A stretch of 64,000 nt of DNA from Myxococcus dinghuensis (GTDB lineage: Bacteria; Myxococcota; Myxococcia; Myxococcales; Myxococcaceae): the NCBI RefSeq assembly GCF_024198235.1, contig NZ_JAKCFB010000015.1:62001-126000 (forward strand), given 5' to 3'. The first letter of the stretch is position 1; each line of letters starts with the position of its first letter. The notes below the pieces were generated by a model that worked only from the letters and a program-made list of their open reading frames with translations, searched no databases and had not been told where the DNA came from. This document shows, piece after piece, positions 1-10,275 of the stretch. Both the position numbers and the translations under genes were made by a program.

Positions 1-2417
1 ACCCGCGACGCGCGGCGCGCGGGCAGCCAGGTGGCGATGAGCGCCACGCTCCCCAGCAGCACGGAGAAGCCCACGAAGGTGAGCGGATCCCTCCCGCTCA
101 CGCCGTACAGCAGGCTCTCCATGTAGCGGCTGAGGACGAAGGCCGCGACCACGCCCAGGCAGATTCCCAGCCCCACGAGCTTCAGCCCCTGGTCCATCAC
201 CAGCCGCACCACCTGGCCGGGAGGCGCGCCCAGCGCCATGCGGATGCCGATCTCCTGCGTGCGCTGCGAGACGAGAAAGGAGATGACGCCGTAGAGGCCC
301 GCGGTGGCCAGCACGAGCGCGATGAGCGCGAACGCCCCCAGCAGCGACAGGTTGAGCCGCCGCCCCGCCACGGACTGCTGGATGATCTCCTCCATCGTGA
401 ACACGTTGTAGAGCGGCTGCTCGGAGTCCACGCTCCGCACCGCGGCCCGCAGCAGGGGCGCCACGTGGGTCGGGGACGCGGACGTCTTGAGCACCAGCGT
501 CACCGCCTGGAAGTACCAGAGCGTGGACTGCGCGTGGTTGTACGGCAGGTGGACCTCCGGCAACGGCTGCTGGTCCAGCCCCGCCTGACGCACGTCCCCC
601 ACCACGCCGATGATCTCCGCCGGCTGCCCGGCGAGGAGCAGCCGGCGCCCCACCGCGTCGCCCCCCTGGAAGTGTCGGCGCGCGAGCGCCTGGTTGACGA
701 TGACCACCCGCTCCTCGCGACGCCCGTCGTCCTCCGTGAAGTCGCGGCCCGCGAGCAGGGGGATGCCCAACGTCTTGAACAGGTCCGGGCTGGTGGTGCG
801 GAACTCCGCGAAGAGCGCCTTGCCGGGGTCTGCGGCGGGCTCGCCCTCCACGGCGTAGTCACCGCTCGTCCACGCCGTCTGGATGGGCAGGAGCGAGATG
901 AGCGCCGCGGACTGCACGCCGGGCAGCGCCCGCGCCTTCTCCAGGATGGGCTTGAAGAGGCGCTCGACGACCTCCTCGCGCGGATACTGGGCGGCGGTGA
1001 TGGGCAGGTGGGCGGTGATGACGTTGCGCGCGTCCAGGCCCGGCTCGGTGCCCAGGAGCGTCAGGAAGCCGCGCAGCAGGAGCCCCGCGCCCACCAGCAA
1101 CACGAGGGACAGGGCGATCTCCACGACCACCAGCGCCGCGCGGAAGAAGTGGTGCGAACGGGAGGGCGACAGCTTCGCGCCCGGCTCCGCGAGGCTCGCG
1201 CGCAGCGGCGTGCGCGTGGCCTGGAGCGCGGGCGCCAACCCGAAGGCGAGCGCGCTGCCCACCGACACCACCAACAGGAAGCCCACCACGCGCGCGTTGA
1301 GGGGCAGCTCCCCCGTCAGCGGGAAGGACGTGCGCACCCACGAGCCGAGCGTGTTGACGCCCCAGGAGCCCAGCAGCACGCCGATGACGGCGCCGAGGAG
1401 GGACAACAGCAGGCTCTCCACCAGGAGCTGTCGCACCACGCGGCCCCGGCTGGCGCCCAGCGCGAAGCGGATGGCGATCTCCTGCTGCCGCGTGGACGTG
1501 CGGGCCAGGAGCAGGTTGGCGACGTTGGCGCAGGCGATGAGCAACACCAGCAGCACCGCGCCCTGGAGCAGGAGCAGCGTGGGCCTCGCGTCCCCCACCA
1601 CCGTCTCCGCGAGGGAGACGGCCGTGGCGCTGCGTCCCGCCTGCTGGGCCGGATGTGCCTCCTCGATGCGCCGGGCGACCTCCCCCAGCTCCGCGCCCAG
1701 GGTGCGGGCCGAGGCCCCCGGCCGCAGCCGCCCGAGCACGCTCAGGAAGTGCGCGCCCCGGTTGTCCACGCGGTCCGCCGAGGGGACGAACGGCACGAAG
1801 ACGTCCATGCGCGCCCCGGCCGGGAAGCCCACCGTCGCCGGGAGGATGCCCACCACCGTGTGGGGCTGGCCGTCGAGCGTCAGCGTCCGTCCCACCAGGC
1901 CCGGGTCGGCGCCGAAGCGGCGCTGCCACAGGCCCTCGCCCACCACCACCACCGGCTGCGCCCCGGGGTGGTCGTCGCCGGGAGAGAAGCCGGGCCCCAG
2001 CTTCGGGGGGGTGCCCAAGACCTGGAAGAGGTTGGCCGTGGTCGCCACCACCGCCACCCGCTCCGCGCCCTCGGGCGTCATCAGGTTGCGGCCCTGGAGC
2101 TCGTACGCGGCCACGCCGTCCAGCGACGGGAGCTGCGCGGCCCAGTCCTGGTAGTTGGGCCACGACACGGAGCCCAGCCACTTCGGGTCCTGCGCGGGCG
2201 TCGTCTCGAAGAGCCGCACCAGGCGCTCGGGCTCCTCGTACGGCAGCGGGCGCAGCAACACCGCGTCCACCACGCTGAAGATGGCCGCGTTCGCCCCAAT
2301 CCCGAACGCCAGACACAGCACGGCGACCACCGTGAAGAGCGGGTCCTTGCGCAGCATCCGCAGGGCGAACTTGAAGTCGCTCCCGATGTCCCCCACCCCG
2401 TCGGCGATACGAGCCAT
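1..2417 (-). CDS. FtsX/MacB-type ABC transporter permease (ADOP-like), 3' end outside window
   Basis: This is a large inner-membrane permease of the type with two FtsX domains and periplasmic MacB-like core domains, the family often called acidobacterial duplicated orphan permease (ADOP). The N-terminus reads as a short cytoplasmic helix, then [20 protein letters not shown] and a transmembrane segment ending [20 protein letters not shown], which is the family signature. The last codons in the window read [18 protein letters not shown], the conserved C-terminal end, so only about ten to fifteen residues should be missing. The start is the ATG at 2417. No ATPase gene is next to it in the window, as is usual for orphan permeases. 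Such proteins probably move lipids, peptides or antibiotics out of the envelope; the substrate cannot be read from sequence. Confidence 0.88.
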   Translation of the reverse strand, partial: MARIADGVGDIGSDFKFALRMLRKDPLFTVVAVLCLAFGIGANAAIFSVVDAVLLRPLPYEEPERLVRLFETTPAQDPKWLGSVSWPNYQDWAAQLPSLDGVAAYELQGRNLMTPEGAERVAVVATTANLFQVLGTPPKLGPGFSPGDDHPGAQPVVVVGEGLWQRRFGADPGLVGRTLTLDGQPHTVVGILPATVGFPAGARMDVFVPFVPSADRVDNRGAHFLSVLGRLRPGASARTLGAELGEVARRIEEAHPAQQAGRSATAVSLAETVVGDARPTLLLLQGAVLLVLLIACANVANLLLARTSTRQQEIAIRFALGASRGRVVRQLLVESLLLSLLGAVIGVLLGSWGVNTLGSWVRTSFPLTGELPLNARVVGFLLVVSVGSALAFGLAPALQATRTPLRASLAEPGAKLSPSRSHHFFRAALVVVEIALSLVLLVGAGLLLRGFLTLLGTEPGLDARNVITAHLPITAAQYPREEVVERLFKPILEKARALPGVQSAALISLLPIQTAWTSGDYAVEGEPAADPGKALFAEFRTTSPDLFKTLGIPLLAGRDFTEDDGRREERVVIVNQALARRHFQGGDAVGRRLLLAGQPAEIIGVVGDVRQAGLDQQPLPEVHLPYNHAQSTLWYFQAVTLVLKTSASPTHVAPLLRAAVRSVDSEQPLYNVFTMEEIIQQSVAGRRLNLSLLGAFALIALVLATAGLYGVISFLVSQRTQEIGIRMALGAPPGQVVRLVMDQGLKLVGLGICLGVVAAFVLSRYMESLLYGVSGRDPLTFVGFSVLLGSVALIATWLPARRASR

Positions 2418-2472
2418 GCGCACCTCGCGTGCGCGGAAGCCTAGCAAAAACAACTCACCCGGCAACGCGCCC

Positions 2473-3375
2473 TCAGGCGCGTGGATGGGCGGCGTCGTAG
2501 ACCGCCTGGAGCTGCTCCCAGGTGACGTGGGTATACCGTTGCGTGGTGGAGAGGCTGGCGTGACCCAGCAGCTCCTGGATGCTGCGGATGTCCGCGCCAC
2601 CGCCCAGCAGGTGGGTCGCGAAGGAGTGTCGCAGCGCGTGAGGGCTCACCTTGCGCGCGAGGGCACACTTGAGGACGTGGGCGTCCAGGTGTCTGCGGAT
2701 GCTCCGGTCCGTCAGGCGTCCGCCGCGCGCGTTGAGGAACAGGGCGTCCGGCGCCTGCGCGGGCCGGGGCTCGGCGAGCAGCTCGCCGCGACGGGCGAGG
2801 TAGGCCTCCAGCGCGCGGATGGCCTGGGCGTTGACGGGCACCAGGCGCTCCTTGCTGCCCTTGCCCATGACGCGGACGATGCGGCCGCTCCGGTCGACGT
2901 CGAGCAGGTCCAGGTCGCACAGCTCGCTGATGCGCAGCCCGCCGCCGTAGAGCATCTCCAGGATGGCCTTGTCTCGCAGGCCGAGCACGGCTTTCAGGTC
3001 GTGCACGTCGAGCAGCGCGAAGACCTCCTCCACCGGCAGCACCTTGGGCAGCGCCTTGGGCAGCTTCGGGCTCTTCACCAGCTTGGCGGGGCTGGCGGGC
3101 AGGAGCTTCTGGCGCACCAGGTACTTGTAGAAGGACTTGATGGAGGCGAGCCGGCGCGCGCGGCTGGCCGGTGCGTGGTCCGTGCTGAGCGTCCCCAGGT
3201 AGCCACGGATGGCCGCGTGGGTGCCGGCCAGGAGCGACAGCTTCATCCGCTCCACGAGGTAGCGCTCGTAGTCCGTCAGGTCGATGAGGTAGTTGCGCAC
3301 CGTGTGCGGCGACGCGCCCTTCTCGTCCTCGAGGTGGACACGGAACTGCTCCAGCAGGGGCGACAGGGTCTTCAT
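2473..3375 (-). CDS. xerC: Tyrosine recombinase XerC/XerD family
   Basis: A 300-residue site-specific recombinase of the Xer family, which resolves chromosome dimers at dif during division. The N-terminal SAM-like core-binding domain covers about residues 1-95 and the catalytic domain about 110-295. The full catalytic set is visible: R148 (GGGLRISEL), K172 (GKGSKERL), H246 and R249 ([14 protein letters not shown]), H272 ([10 protein letters not shown]) and nucleophile Y281 (RYTHV). The length is normal for XerC/D. A longer frame runs upstream, but the ATG at 3375 starts exactly at the usual Xer N-terminus and has a TACGCT element nine bases upstream, the spacing seen at several other starts here. 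XerC and XerD cannot be told apart with certainty without a tree; XerC is preferred. Confidence 0.9.
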   Translation of the reverse strand: MKTLSPLLEQFRVHLEDEKGASPHTVRNYLIDLTDYERYLVERMKLSLLAGTHAAIRGYLGTLSTDHAPASRARRLASIKSFYKYLVRQKLLPASPAKLVKSPKLPKALPKVLPVEEVFALLDVHDLKAVLGLRDKAILEMLYGGGLRISELCDLDLLDVDRSGRIVRVMGKGSKERLVPVNAQAIRALEAYLARRGELLAEPRPAQAPDALFLNARGGRLTDRSIRRHLDAHVLKCALARKVSPHALRHSFATHLLGGGADIRSIQELLGHASLSTTQRYTHVTWEQLQAVYDAAHPRA

Positions 3376-3434
3376 GGCGAGGCCAGCGTAGGGGGCCCGG
3401 AGATCCTCGCAAGATTCCGGGCCCCTGGCACCCG

Positions 3435-5678
3435 CTACTTCGCCGGGGTCGCGGGCGCCGCCGGCGTGGGCGCCGCGGGCTTGGGGAGCAGGACGGAGCA
3501 GGACGTCTCCGACAGCCACTGCGCGTCGCACATGAAGGCGAGCAGCGGGTGGCGCACCTGCCACAGCAGGACGAAGAGGATGGCGACGGTGAGTCCCAGC
3601 CGGGCCCAACCGGACAGGCCCTCCGTGTCGCCGTCGTCCTCCTGCTGCTCGAGGAGCGCGGGGCGGACCATGTCGCGGCGGTCCACGCGGGCGCCCTGGG
3701 GCAACCTGGGGCGCCGCGTCACCAGCGTGGCCAACCCCCGCGTCAGCATGAGCCGGTCGTTGAGGGCCCAGCCGGAGCCCTCCAGCAGCAGCGCCAGGTT
3801 GCGCCGTCGCAGCTTCAGCCAGCCGAGCAGCCCCGCGGGCGCCATCACCACGATGGCGATGAGCGACGCGGCGGTGATGAGGTCCGCCATGGTCAGGGAC
3901 TTCACCTGGGAGACGATGAACGCGAAGGAGGAGCCCAGGGCCGCCGCCGCGATGCTGCCCGCGGCCACGAGCCCCGCCAGACCTCCCGCGGCCGGAGGCG
4001 CCGCCGCGGCGGGGGCGGCCGGTGCCGCGGCGGGAGGAGGCGCCGTCACGGCCTGGGTGTAGCCCGTCTCCAGCGTCGAATCGAAGGTCTTCTCACCCGC
4101 CGTCGCCAGCCCCTCCACCTTGCCGGTGACGAACGAGGCCATGCGCGTGAAGGGCATGGTCATCGACTCCCACAACGACACGGGCTGGCGGATGACGTGC
4201 GTCACCATGGCGTCGTGCTCCTGGCCGTTCACGTCGTAGAACACGCCGCGCTTGCCCACGTTGAGGTCCGTGCTGCGCCCGCGCGTGACGGGCACCGCCA
4301 CCTCGTAGCCGGGCGAGCCGTCCTTCGGCGCCACCATGACGTAGAGGATGCACGTGGTCCCCTGCCCCGCCAGCGCCGCGTGCTCCGCGCGGTTCTTCGC
4401 GAGCACGGACAGCGTGTACTTGCGCCCGCCGAGGATGAGCGTCCCCTTCTCCATCAGCGCCGGCGCCTTGGGCAGGTACAGGTTGGGCATGCTGATGAAG
4501 TTGTTGGCGAACACCAGCAGCCAGCGCTGGTACAGCACCAGGCGCTCCAGTTCGACGATGGCGCCCAGCGTGGGAGCCAACGACAGGTCCGCCGCGCAGG
4601 CGGCGTCGATGGCGGACAGGTCCGCGGCGTCCACCGCCGGCAGCGCGTCGACGTGCTTGTGCAGGGGGTTCGCGTCGCGCGTGGAGAACCACGCCAGCAC
4701 CGCGTCCGCCTTCGCGGACAGCTCGCGCCACGCGGCGTCGGTCAGCCGCTCCGAGTCCCCCGTCACCGGCGTGGCCACGTCCCGGCGGAAGGCCTCGAGC
4801 CGCTCGTACGCGGGGCCGCGCACCAGGCGGGTCCACGCCAGCACGCCGGACGCATCCGGCGGGGCGATGGGCAGCTCTCCCGCCGCCTTGCCCAACGCGG
4901 CCACGTCCCCGAGCGCGCCCTCCACCCGCTCCGCCCGCAGGCGCAGGTTCGCCGCGGCCTCCGGCTGCGCGGCCACGAGCCGGCACTGCAGGAAGTACGC
5001 GTCGAGCAACGGCGCCACCTCGCGGACGCTCCGCGCACGCGCCTCGCTCGCCTCGCCCCAGACGAAGACGTCACCGCGCTTCGCCACGTGCGCCAGCAGC
5101 GCGTCACGCTCCTCGCGGAAGCGCTTCAGCGTCGCGCCGTCGATGCCGGCCTCGCCCGAGCGGTTCTTCACCTCCGGGAACGACGCCATGATGTCGCGCG
5201 CGAGCGGGCGCAGGCGCTCCGGGAGGTGGTCCGGCGAGACGATGCCGTCGCCATTCTGACCTGTCTTGCGCAGCTCCTCGTCGCTGGCGCGCACCTGCGC
5301 GAGCGAGATGCGCCCCATGTCCGCCACGCCCAGCGTGCGGAGGATCATCTCCGCCGCGCCCTTGAGCGGCGCCCCCTCCGGGGAGAGCGAGGCCAGCTCC
5401 AACACGTCGCTGCCCGCGTCCGCGCCGCGGCGGTCCTTCAGCCGCAGGGCCGCCCACTCCACCGCGGTGCGCACCTCCGCCACCCGGATGCGTCCGTTGC
5501 CGTCCCCGTCCATGAACGTGAGGAAGGCGGGGTCGCAACTGAGCCCCTCCAGCGGACACGCGGTGGCGATCCACTGGGTCTCGGGGATTTTCGCCGCCTC
5601 CACGAGGACGTCGAAGGTGGAGATGTCGACCTGGAGCGAGCCGCCGTAGCGGCGATACACGAGCGAAGGAGCAGTCAT
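3435..5678 (-). CDS. EF-hand domain membrane protein of unknown function
   Basis: A 747-residue protein with no function I can name. Residues 57-68 form a textbook EF-hand calcium loop (DGDGNGRIRVAE, with the acidic residues at positions 1, 3 and 12). A second, degenerate loop (QNGDGIVSPD) lies near 141-150. The middle 400 residues are soluble and mostly helical. An Ala/Pro linker near 575-600 is followed by hydrophobic segments at about 600-660 and one near 695-718, so the long N-terminal part is tied to the membrane by its C-terminus. No signal peptide is seen, so the EF-hand probably faces the cytoplasm. The ATG at 5678 was chosen because the residues encoded upstream look like non-coding translation. 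It lies between xerC and a lipoprotein gene on the same strand, with large gaps, so is probably its own unit. Confidence 0.75.
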   Translation of the reverse strand: MTAPSLVYRRYGGSLQVDISTFDVLVEAAKIPETQWIATACPLEGLSCDPAFLTFMDGDGNGRIRVAEVRTAVEWAALRLKDRRGADAGSDVLELASLSPEGAPLKGAAEMILRTLGVADMGRISLAQVRASDEELRKTGQNGDGIVSPDHLPERLRPLARDIMASFPEVKNRSGEAGIDGATLKRFREERDALLAHVAKRGDVFVWGEASEARARSVREVAPLLDAYFLQCRLVAAQPEAAANLRLRAERVEGALGDVAALGKAAGELPIAPPDASGVLAWTRLVRGPAYERLEAFRRDVATPVTGDSERLTDAAWRELSAKADAVLAWFSTRDANPLHKHVDALPAVDAADLSAIDAACAADLSLAPTLGAIVELERLVLYQRWLLVFANNFISMPNLYLPKAPALMEKGTLILGGRKYTLSVLAKNRAEHAALAGQGTTCILYVMVAPKDGSPGYEVAVPVTRGRSTDLNVGKRGVFYDVNGQEHDAMVTHVIRQPVSLWESMTMPFTRMASFVTGKVEGLATAGEKTFDSTLETGYTQAVTAPPPAAAPAAPAAAAPPAAGGLAGLVAAGSIAAAALGSSFAFIVSQVKSLTMADLITAASLIAIVVMAPAGLLGWLKLRRRNLALLLEGSGWALNDRLMLTRGLATLVTRRPRLPQGARVDRRDMVRPALLEQQEDDGDTEGLSGWARLGLTVAILFVLLWQVRHPLLAFMCDAQWLSETSCSVLLPKPAAPTPAAPATPAK

Positions 5679-5920
5679 ACGGGGCGCGGAGGAAAGCACA
5701 TCCCGGGGCCGGCTCGCACGGGAAGCACTTGTCGCCGCGCGAAGTCCCGACACGGCAGGCGGGCCCGGCGGGAGCAAGTCCGCCGGCATGCCTCGCGCGG
5801 CGGGTCACGCCACACACCGCGGCTCTCGCGTGGAGGGAATCCAGACGTCCACCCCTCCCGGGTGCCCCACGCCCATCGGGCGCGAGCAGACCTCGCTCGC
5901 CCCACGAGGGCCCCCCAGGC

Positions 5921-7576
5921 TCAGGGCGAGGTGGACACGCTGTAGACGCCGGCCTTGTTGCCCTGGGCGATGAGGTAGACGGCGCGCGAGTCGTCCTTGC
6001 CCGCGAAGTAGACCGGCACCTGGATGCCCTGGTCCAAGGGCTTCCGGGCCTTCGTCTTCACGTCGTAGAGCGACAGGTCGTACGTGTCCGAGTCCATCCG
6101 CGCCGACGTGGCGAGCACGCGCTGGCCGTCCTCGGAGAGCTTGTAGCTGAAGATGCCCTGGAGCCACGTCTGCGGGTCCTCCTTGCGCGGCAGCTCCAGC
6201 GCCTTGAAGTCACACGCGCGGCCGTTGCGGATGCAGTTGGAGCGGAAGACCACCTGACCGTTGCCCGGCATGAAGCCGTAGCCGAAGACGCCCTGGTGGA
6301 CCTTCTCCGCCTTCTCCGCGCCCAGCGGATAGAGCATCAGGTCCACCGAGTACTCCGGCTTGAGGAAGCGCGACAGGAACGCCACGTAGCGGGCATCCGT
6401 GCCCCAGACGAAGTTGGGCACGCGGTCACCCACGCGCCGGGGCGCGCCGTCCGGCAGCGACACGACCGCCATCAACCCCGCCCGGGCCGTCACGTCGTAG
6501 CGGTCGAGGAAGCCCACCGCCTGCGAGTCCGGAGAGAAGGTGAACACCTCCACGCGCTCGCCCACCTTGCGGCCCGGGCCCCCCTCGGCGGGGCCGACGA
6601 AGAGGTCGCCCGGCACGTCCGGCTTGCCGTTCTCCGAGCGCGCCAGCCACTTGCCGTCCGGGGAGAAGGCGAAGGCCTGCGACGCCACGGCCAGCCGCTT
6701 GGGCTTCTGCGCGGGCAGCTCCGCGATGTACAGGTCGTAGAGGCCGCGCACCGACTCGCTGCGCACCTGGAAGACCACGCGCTTGCCGTCGGGGGACACG
6801 GCGTAGTCCCCCACCTGGTCCGCCAGCTTGCGCGGCGCATCCTCCGGCGAGTCCACGGAGACGACCGCCAGCCCGCCCGCCGCCGAGCCCCGGCGCTTGA
6901 TGAGCAGCGTCTTCCCGTCCGAGGTGAACTGCGCGGTGCTCACCTCGGCCGCCACGTCGACGAAGGGCCCCGCCGGCAGCGGCCCCAGCTTCAGCTTGCC
7001 ACCATCCACGAAGGCCAGCCGCGCACCGTCCGGCGACGGCAGCATGTAGCTCACCGCGGAGCCCAGCACCGTCGGGTCCGCCTTCGCGCCGTCCAGCACC
7101 GCGACGTTCAGCGAGCCGGACTGCGAGGCCGGGTTGTAGCCGGTGAGGAAGAGCGCGTGCTTCGAGTCCGCGGAGAACAACAGCCCGCCGGGGACGTTGG
7201 TCACGCCGTCACCCAGCTTGCGCGGCTCGCCGCCCTCCACCGGCACCACGAAGAGCTCGCCCAGCAGCATCTGCGGCGGCACGCCGTCGAGCCGGGGCTT
7301 CTGGCCGTTGAGCAGGTAGGAGGCGAAGCGTCCGTCGTGCGTCACGCGCAGGTCCGCCGCGCGGCCCGCGGCGAGGAGCAGGCCCTGGCCCGCGCCCGCG
7401 GGTCCGGGGCGCTCCTGGGCCGGGCGCGTTGCGGGCGGCGGCGTGGCCCCCGCGGAAGGGGCGGAGCCACCCCGCGAGGCGCCCTCGTCCCCGCCCTTCT
7501 TGCATCCCGCTCCGGCCACCATGAGCGCGGCCACCAGGCCCACGCCCATCCGTCGTCCCAGCCTCGGCCGCATCAT
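5921..7576 (-). CDS. Beta-propeller (PD40/WD40-like) lipoprotein
   Basis: A 551-residue predicted lipoprotein. The N-terminus has a basic stretch, a hydrophobic segment and a lipobox ending at C25 (VAGAGC). The rest consists of repeated TolB/PD40-like blades with the recurrent pattern SPDGKR(V)VF / SPDGKWLA / SADSKHALF, which suggests a six- to eight-bladed propeller. These folds usually scaffold protein contacts or bind peptidoglycan or envelope partners; no catalytic motif is visible. The start codon overlaps the stop of trmFO in an ATGA arrangement (start 7576, trmFO stop 7573-7575), so translation is coupled, although no functional link between a tRNA methyltransferase and a lipoprotein is obvious. 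Export, lipidation and propeller fold are inferred from sequence alone. Confidence 0.82.
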   Translation of the reverse strand: MMRPRLGRRMGVGLVAALMVAGAGCKKGGDEGASRGGSAPSAGATPPPATRPAQERPGPAGAGQGLLLAAGRAADLRVTHDGRFASYLLNGQKPRLDGVPPQMLLGELFVVPVEGGEPRKLGDGVTNVPGGLLFSADSKHALFLTGYNPASQSGSLNVAVLDGAKADPTVLGSAVSYMLPSPDGARLAFVDGGKLKLGPLPAGPFVDVAAEVSTAQFTSDGKTLLIKRRGSAAGGLAVVSVDSPEDAPRKLADQVGDYAVSPDGKRVVFQVRSESVRGLYDLYIAELPAQKPKRLAVASQAFAFSPDGKWLARSENGKPDVPGDLFVGPAEGGPGRKVGERVEVFTFSPDSQAVGFLDRYDVTARAGLMAVVSLPDGAPRRVGDRVPNFVWGTDARYVAFLSRFLKPEYSVDLMLYPLGAEKAEKVHQGVFGYGFMPGNGQVVFRSNCIRNGRACDFKALELPRKEDPQTWLQGIFSYKLSEDGQRVLATSARMDSDTYDLSLYDVKTKARKPLDQGIQVPVYFAGKDDSRAVYLIAQGNKAGVYSVSTSP

Positions 7577-8949
7577 GCGCTCCTCTGCTCCTCGTGCCCC
7601 GGCGCGCCCGTCCCCGGGACGCCCGCGTGTGGCAGCCATGCCGCAAGGTCCTGCTTCGCCCGCGCCGAGTAGGCCGCGCGCTTGTCCGCCTTCTTCATCC
7701 GCCCCGTCAGCGGCGGGAAGAGGCCGAAGATGATGTTGGAGGGCTGGTGCGGGTAGTCCGGGGGGTGCGCCTCGCCCGTGACGTGCCGGTACAGCGCCCC
7801 CATCGCCGTCGTCGCCGGAGGCGGCACCCACTCCCGCCCCTCGAGCCGCGCGTGCAGCGCCAGCGCCACCAGGTAGCCACACGCCGCGCTCTCCACGTAG
7901 CCTTCCACGCCGGAGACCTGCCCCGCGAAGTACAGCCGGGACTCGCCCTTGAGCGACAGGTCCTTCGACAACAGCCGGGGCGAGTCGATGAAGGTGTTGC
8001 GGTGGATCTGCCCCATCCGCAGGAACTCCGCGTTCTGGAGCCCGGGGATGCAGTTGGTGAAGATGCGCTTCTGGTCGCCCCACGTCAGGCGCGTCTGGAA
8101 GCCCACCATGTTCCACGCCGTGCCCGCGGTGTCCTCCATGCGCAACTGCACCACGGCATGGGGCTCCTTCCCCGTGCGCGGGTCGCGCAGCCCCACGGGC
8201 TTCATCGGCCCGTAGGCCAGGGTGTCGTCGCCTCGCTCCGCCATGACCTCGATGGGCAGACAGCCTTCGAAGTATTTCGGTTCCTCGAAACTGTGCGGCA
8301 CCACCTTCTGGCCCGCCTTCACCTCGGCGATGAACCGGTAGTACTCGTCCCGGTTCATGGGCAGGTTGAGGTAGTCGTCCCCGCCCCCCTTGCCGTAGCG
8401 GCTCTGGCGGAAGGCGATGTCCAGGTCGATGGAGTCGCCGGACAGGATGGGGGCGATGGAGTCGTAGAAGTACAGCTTCGTCCCCACGTAGCGCTCCAGC
8501 TCCGCGGTGAGCGCGTCGGACGTCAGCGGCCCGGTGGCGATGACCACGGGCCCGTCCTCCGGCAGCTTCTCCACCTCGCCGGCCACCAGCTCCACGCCGG
8601 GCAGGCCCAGCAGGGACTGGGTGATGGCGGCGGAGAAGCGCTCGCGCTCCACGGCCAGCGCGTCCCCGGCCGGCACACGGTTCGCGTCCGCGCTGCCCAG
8701 CACGAGCGAGCCGAGCGCCCGCAGCTCCGCGTGCAACAGACCGATGGCGCTCTCCGGGTTGTCGGAGCGAAGGGAGTTGCTGCACACCAGCTCCGCGAGC
8801 TGATCCGACTTGTGGGCGGGGGAGCGCTTGTGCGGCTTCATCTCGCGCAGCACCACCGGCACGCCCCGGCGGGCGAGCTGGTATGCGCACTCCGTCCCCG
8901 CCAGCCCGCCCCCGATCACCGTCACCCGCTGCTGTTTCACGTCCGCCAT
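7573..8949 (-). CDS. trmFO: TrmFO, folate/FAD-dependent tRNA (uracil-5-)-methyltransferase
   Basis: A 458-residue flavoprotein that makes m5U54 (ribothymidine) in the T-loop of tRNA, using 5,10-methylene-THF as carbon donor and FADH2 as reductant. The FAD-binding Rossmann motif is at residues 11-20 ([10 protein letters not shown]). The family block [18 protein letters not shown] follows, with C56 the conserved cysteine near the active site. The length matches the family (430-470). A good ribosome binding site (GGGAGG, six bases before the ATG) fixes the start at 8949. Its stop codon overlaps the start of the downstream lipoprotein gene. The presence of TrmFO rather than the SAM-dependent TrmA is typical of many Gram-positives and deltaproteobacteria-like phyla. 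Confidence 0.95.
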   Translation of the reverse strand: MADVKQQRVTVIGGGLAGTECAYQLARRGVPVVLREMKPHKRSPAHKSDQLAELVCSNSLRSDNPESAIGLLHAELRALGSLVLGSADANRVPAGDALAVERERFSAAITQSLLGLPGVELVAGEVEKLPEDGPVVIATGPLTSDALTAELERYVGTKLYFYDSIAPILSGDSIDLDIAFRQSRYGKGGGDDYLNLPMNRDEYYRFIAEVKAGQKVVPHSFEEPKYFEGCLPIEVMAERGDDTLAYGPMKPVGLRDPRTGKEPHAVVQLRMEDTAGTAWNMVGFQTRLTWGDQKRIFTNCIPGLQNAEFLRMGQIHRNTFIDSPRLLSKDLSLKGESRLYFAGQVSGVEGYVESAACGYLVALALHARLEGREWVPPPATTAMGALYRHVTGEAHPPDYPHQPSNIIFGLFPPLTGRMKKADKRAAYSARAKQDLAAWLPHAGVPGTGAPGHEEQRSA

Positions 8950-9231
8950 CCTGAGCCTCCCGGGAGCGCCTCGCGCGTGCCCGTCCGTGGACTGTTACCA
9001 GGACTTCCCCGCCCTGTCCCGGTCGCGAAACCCCGGGCGTCAACCCGGCGTCCGGTCCCCCCGCCCCCGTCCGCCCGCCCGCCCCCCGAGCCACCGCGCC
9101 CGCTGGCTGGAAGGCGCGGTTTCCCCACCTGGGTTGCACCCCTACGTTTCTCGCGTTCGTCGCTCGGGGGCGGCCTGTCATCCGAGCGGGCGCAGGACCC
9201 ACCTGAAATTGGAACATCTGGAGACGAGGCC

Positions 9232-9618
9232 ATGAGCCGAGCCAATGACCTGTCGAAGATCCGCGAGATTCTCCAGCGCCGCCGGCGCGAGATCCTCGCC
9301 ACGAGCGCGGGCACCCACCGCGAGCTGACCGCCCTCAAGGACCAGGAGCGGGATCCCGAGTACGAGGAGAACGCCCAGTCGGAGCTGGCCGACTACACCC
9401 TGTCCAGCCTCATGGAGGCGCAGCGGCGCGAGGTCATGCTCATCGACGCGGCGCTCCAGCGCATGGACCAGGGCGTCTTCGGCGAGTGCGTGGACTGTGG
9501 CCAGGAGATTTCGCTGGAGCGGCTGGAGGCCCTGCCCTTCGCCATCCGCTGCGAGGAGGACGCCACCTCCCACGAGCAGGACATCCGGGGCGGCCCCTAC
9601 GCCTCGCCTTCCATCTGA
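9232..9618 (+). CDS. DksA/TraR-family zinc-finger protein with altered fourth ligand
   Basis: A 128-residue protein of the DksA/TraR family, whose members bind the RNA polymerase secondary channel and modulate promoters, often with ppGpp. The N-terminal two-thirds is a helical coiled-coil hairpin rich in Arg and Glu. The C-terminal zinc-finger region begins CVDCGQEISLERLEALPFAI. The canonical spacing C-x2-C-x17-C-x2-C is kept, but the fourth position is Asp (RCEED) rather than Cys. Asp can bind zinc, but the change may also mean weak or no zinc binding, as in cysteine-poor DksA paralogues elsewhere. The start has GGAG about nine bases upstream. It stands alone, divergent from trmFO and convergent with the motor operon, with a strong hairpin after it. 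Confidence 0.88.
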   Translation: MSRANDLSKIREILQRRRREILATSAGTHRELTALKDQERDPEYEENAQSELADYTLSSLMEAQRREVMLIDAALQRMDQGVFGECVDCGQEISLERLEALPFAIRCEEDATSHEQDIRGGPYASPSI

Positions 9619-9654
9619 CCCGGCGACCCGAGGGTCCGCGCCGAGCACCACCGG

Positions 9655-9684
9655 GGCGCTTCCATCCGCGAGGGTGGGAGCGCC
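9655..9684. terminator. Bidirectional terminator-like hairpin between convergent genes
   Basis: A 13-base-pair stem (two or three G-U pairs included) closes a GCGA loop: arm 9655-9667, loop 9668-9671, arm 9672-9684. It fills the gap between the DksA-like stop and the stop of the last motor gene, so it can serve both strands. No T-run follows on either side, so it may act as a pause or RNA-protecting stem, or with Rho. Confidence 0.65.
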
Positions 9685-10272
9685 TCAGTCGCCTTCCTTC
9701 TGGAGGACGACGAAGCGGTAGTTCTCCAGCTCGTTCTGCCCCGCCGTGTAGAGCACCGACAGCAGCATGTCGTAGGGGACCTTGCGGTCCGCGATGACGG
9801 AGAGTTCCTTGCTGAAGGGCGCCTGCGGGTTGCGCTCGGCGATGTACTTCAGCTTCTCCACCTCGCGCTTGAGCCGCGCGTCGAGCGGCAGCACCAACCG
9901 CCCCTGGAGCGCCTGGGCGGGGAGCTGGCCGTTCTCCAGCCGCAGCACCTCCTTGTCGCCCACGAGGATGCCCTTGGGGGTGATGGTGACGGCCACGGTG
10001 TCGCGCGGCGTCGCGCGCGTGGTGGACACCGGGGGGCGCACGTCCTCGGAGGCCGTCACCGCCGCGGAGGACGACGCGAAGGACTTGAGGAGGAACACCA
10101 GGAGGATGGTCATCATGTCCATCATCGCGGTGATGTTCAGCTCCTTGATCTCCCCCGCGGCCTCGCGCTCCTTGCGCTTCTTGCGCGCGAGCGCCCGGCG
10201 GAAGCGCAGCCGGGCCAGGGCCTCCTCGTCGGGGACGGGCACTTCGGAGGCGGTCGGCGTGGGCTCGGCCAT
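9685..10272 (-). CDS. TolR/ExbD-family motor subunit (Agl-type), second copy
   Basis: A 195-residue inner-membrane protein of the ExbD/TolR family. A charged cytoplasmic N-terminus of about 46 residues precedes one transmembrane helix (about 47-66, ITAMMDMMTILLVFLLKSF), which carries the essential proton-path aspartate D52. A periplasmic domain of about 125 residues follows. It is the last gene of a TolQ-TolR-TolR operon, starting three bases after the stop of the preceding TolR gene. In Myxococcus such sets power gliding (AglR-AglQ-AglS) or belong to the related AglX-AglV group. By order this would be the AglS-like position. Exact paralogue assignment needs a tree, so no symbol is given. Confidence 0.88.
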   Translation of the reverse strand: MAEPTPTASEVPVPDEEALARLRFRRALARKKRKEREAAGEIKELNITAMMDMMTILLVFLLKSFASSSAAVTASEDVRPPVSTTRATPRDTVAVTITPKGILVGDKEVLRLENGQLPAQALQGRLVLPLDARLKREVEKLKYIAERNPQAPFSKELSVIADRKVPYDMLLSVLYTAGQNELENYRFVVLQKEGD

Positions 10273-10275
10273 GGC

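Noticed and set aside
2473-3375. The tyrosine recombinase as a phage or island integrase
   Set aside because: Length and motifs are those of Xer proteins, and no attachment repeats or mobile genes are next to it.
5679-5920. Small frames between the EF-hand and beta-propeller lipoprotein genes
   Set aside because: They lack ribosome binding sites and read as Arg/Pro-rich noise.
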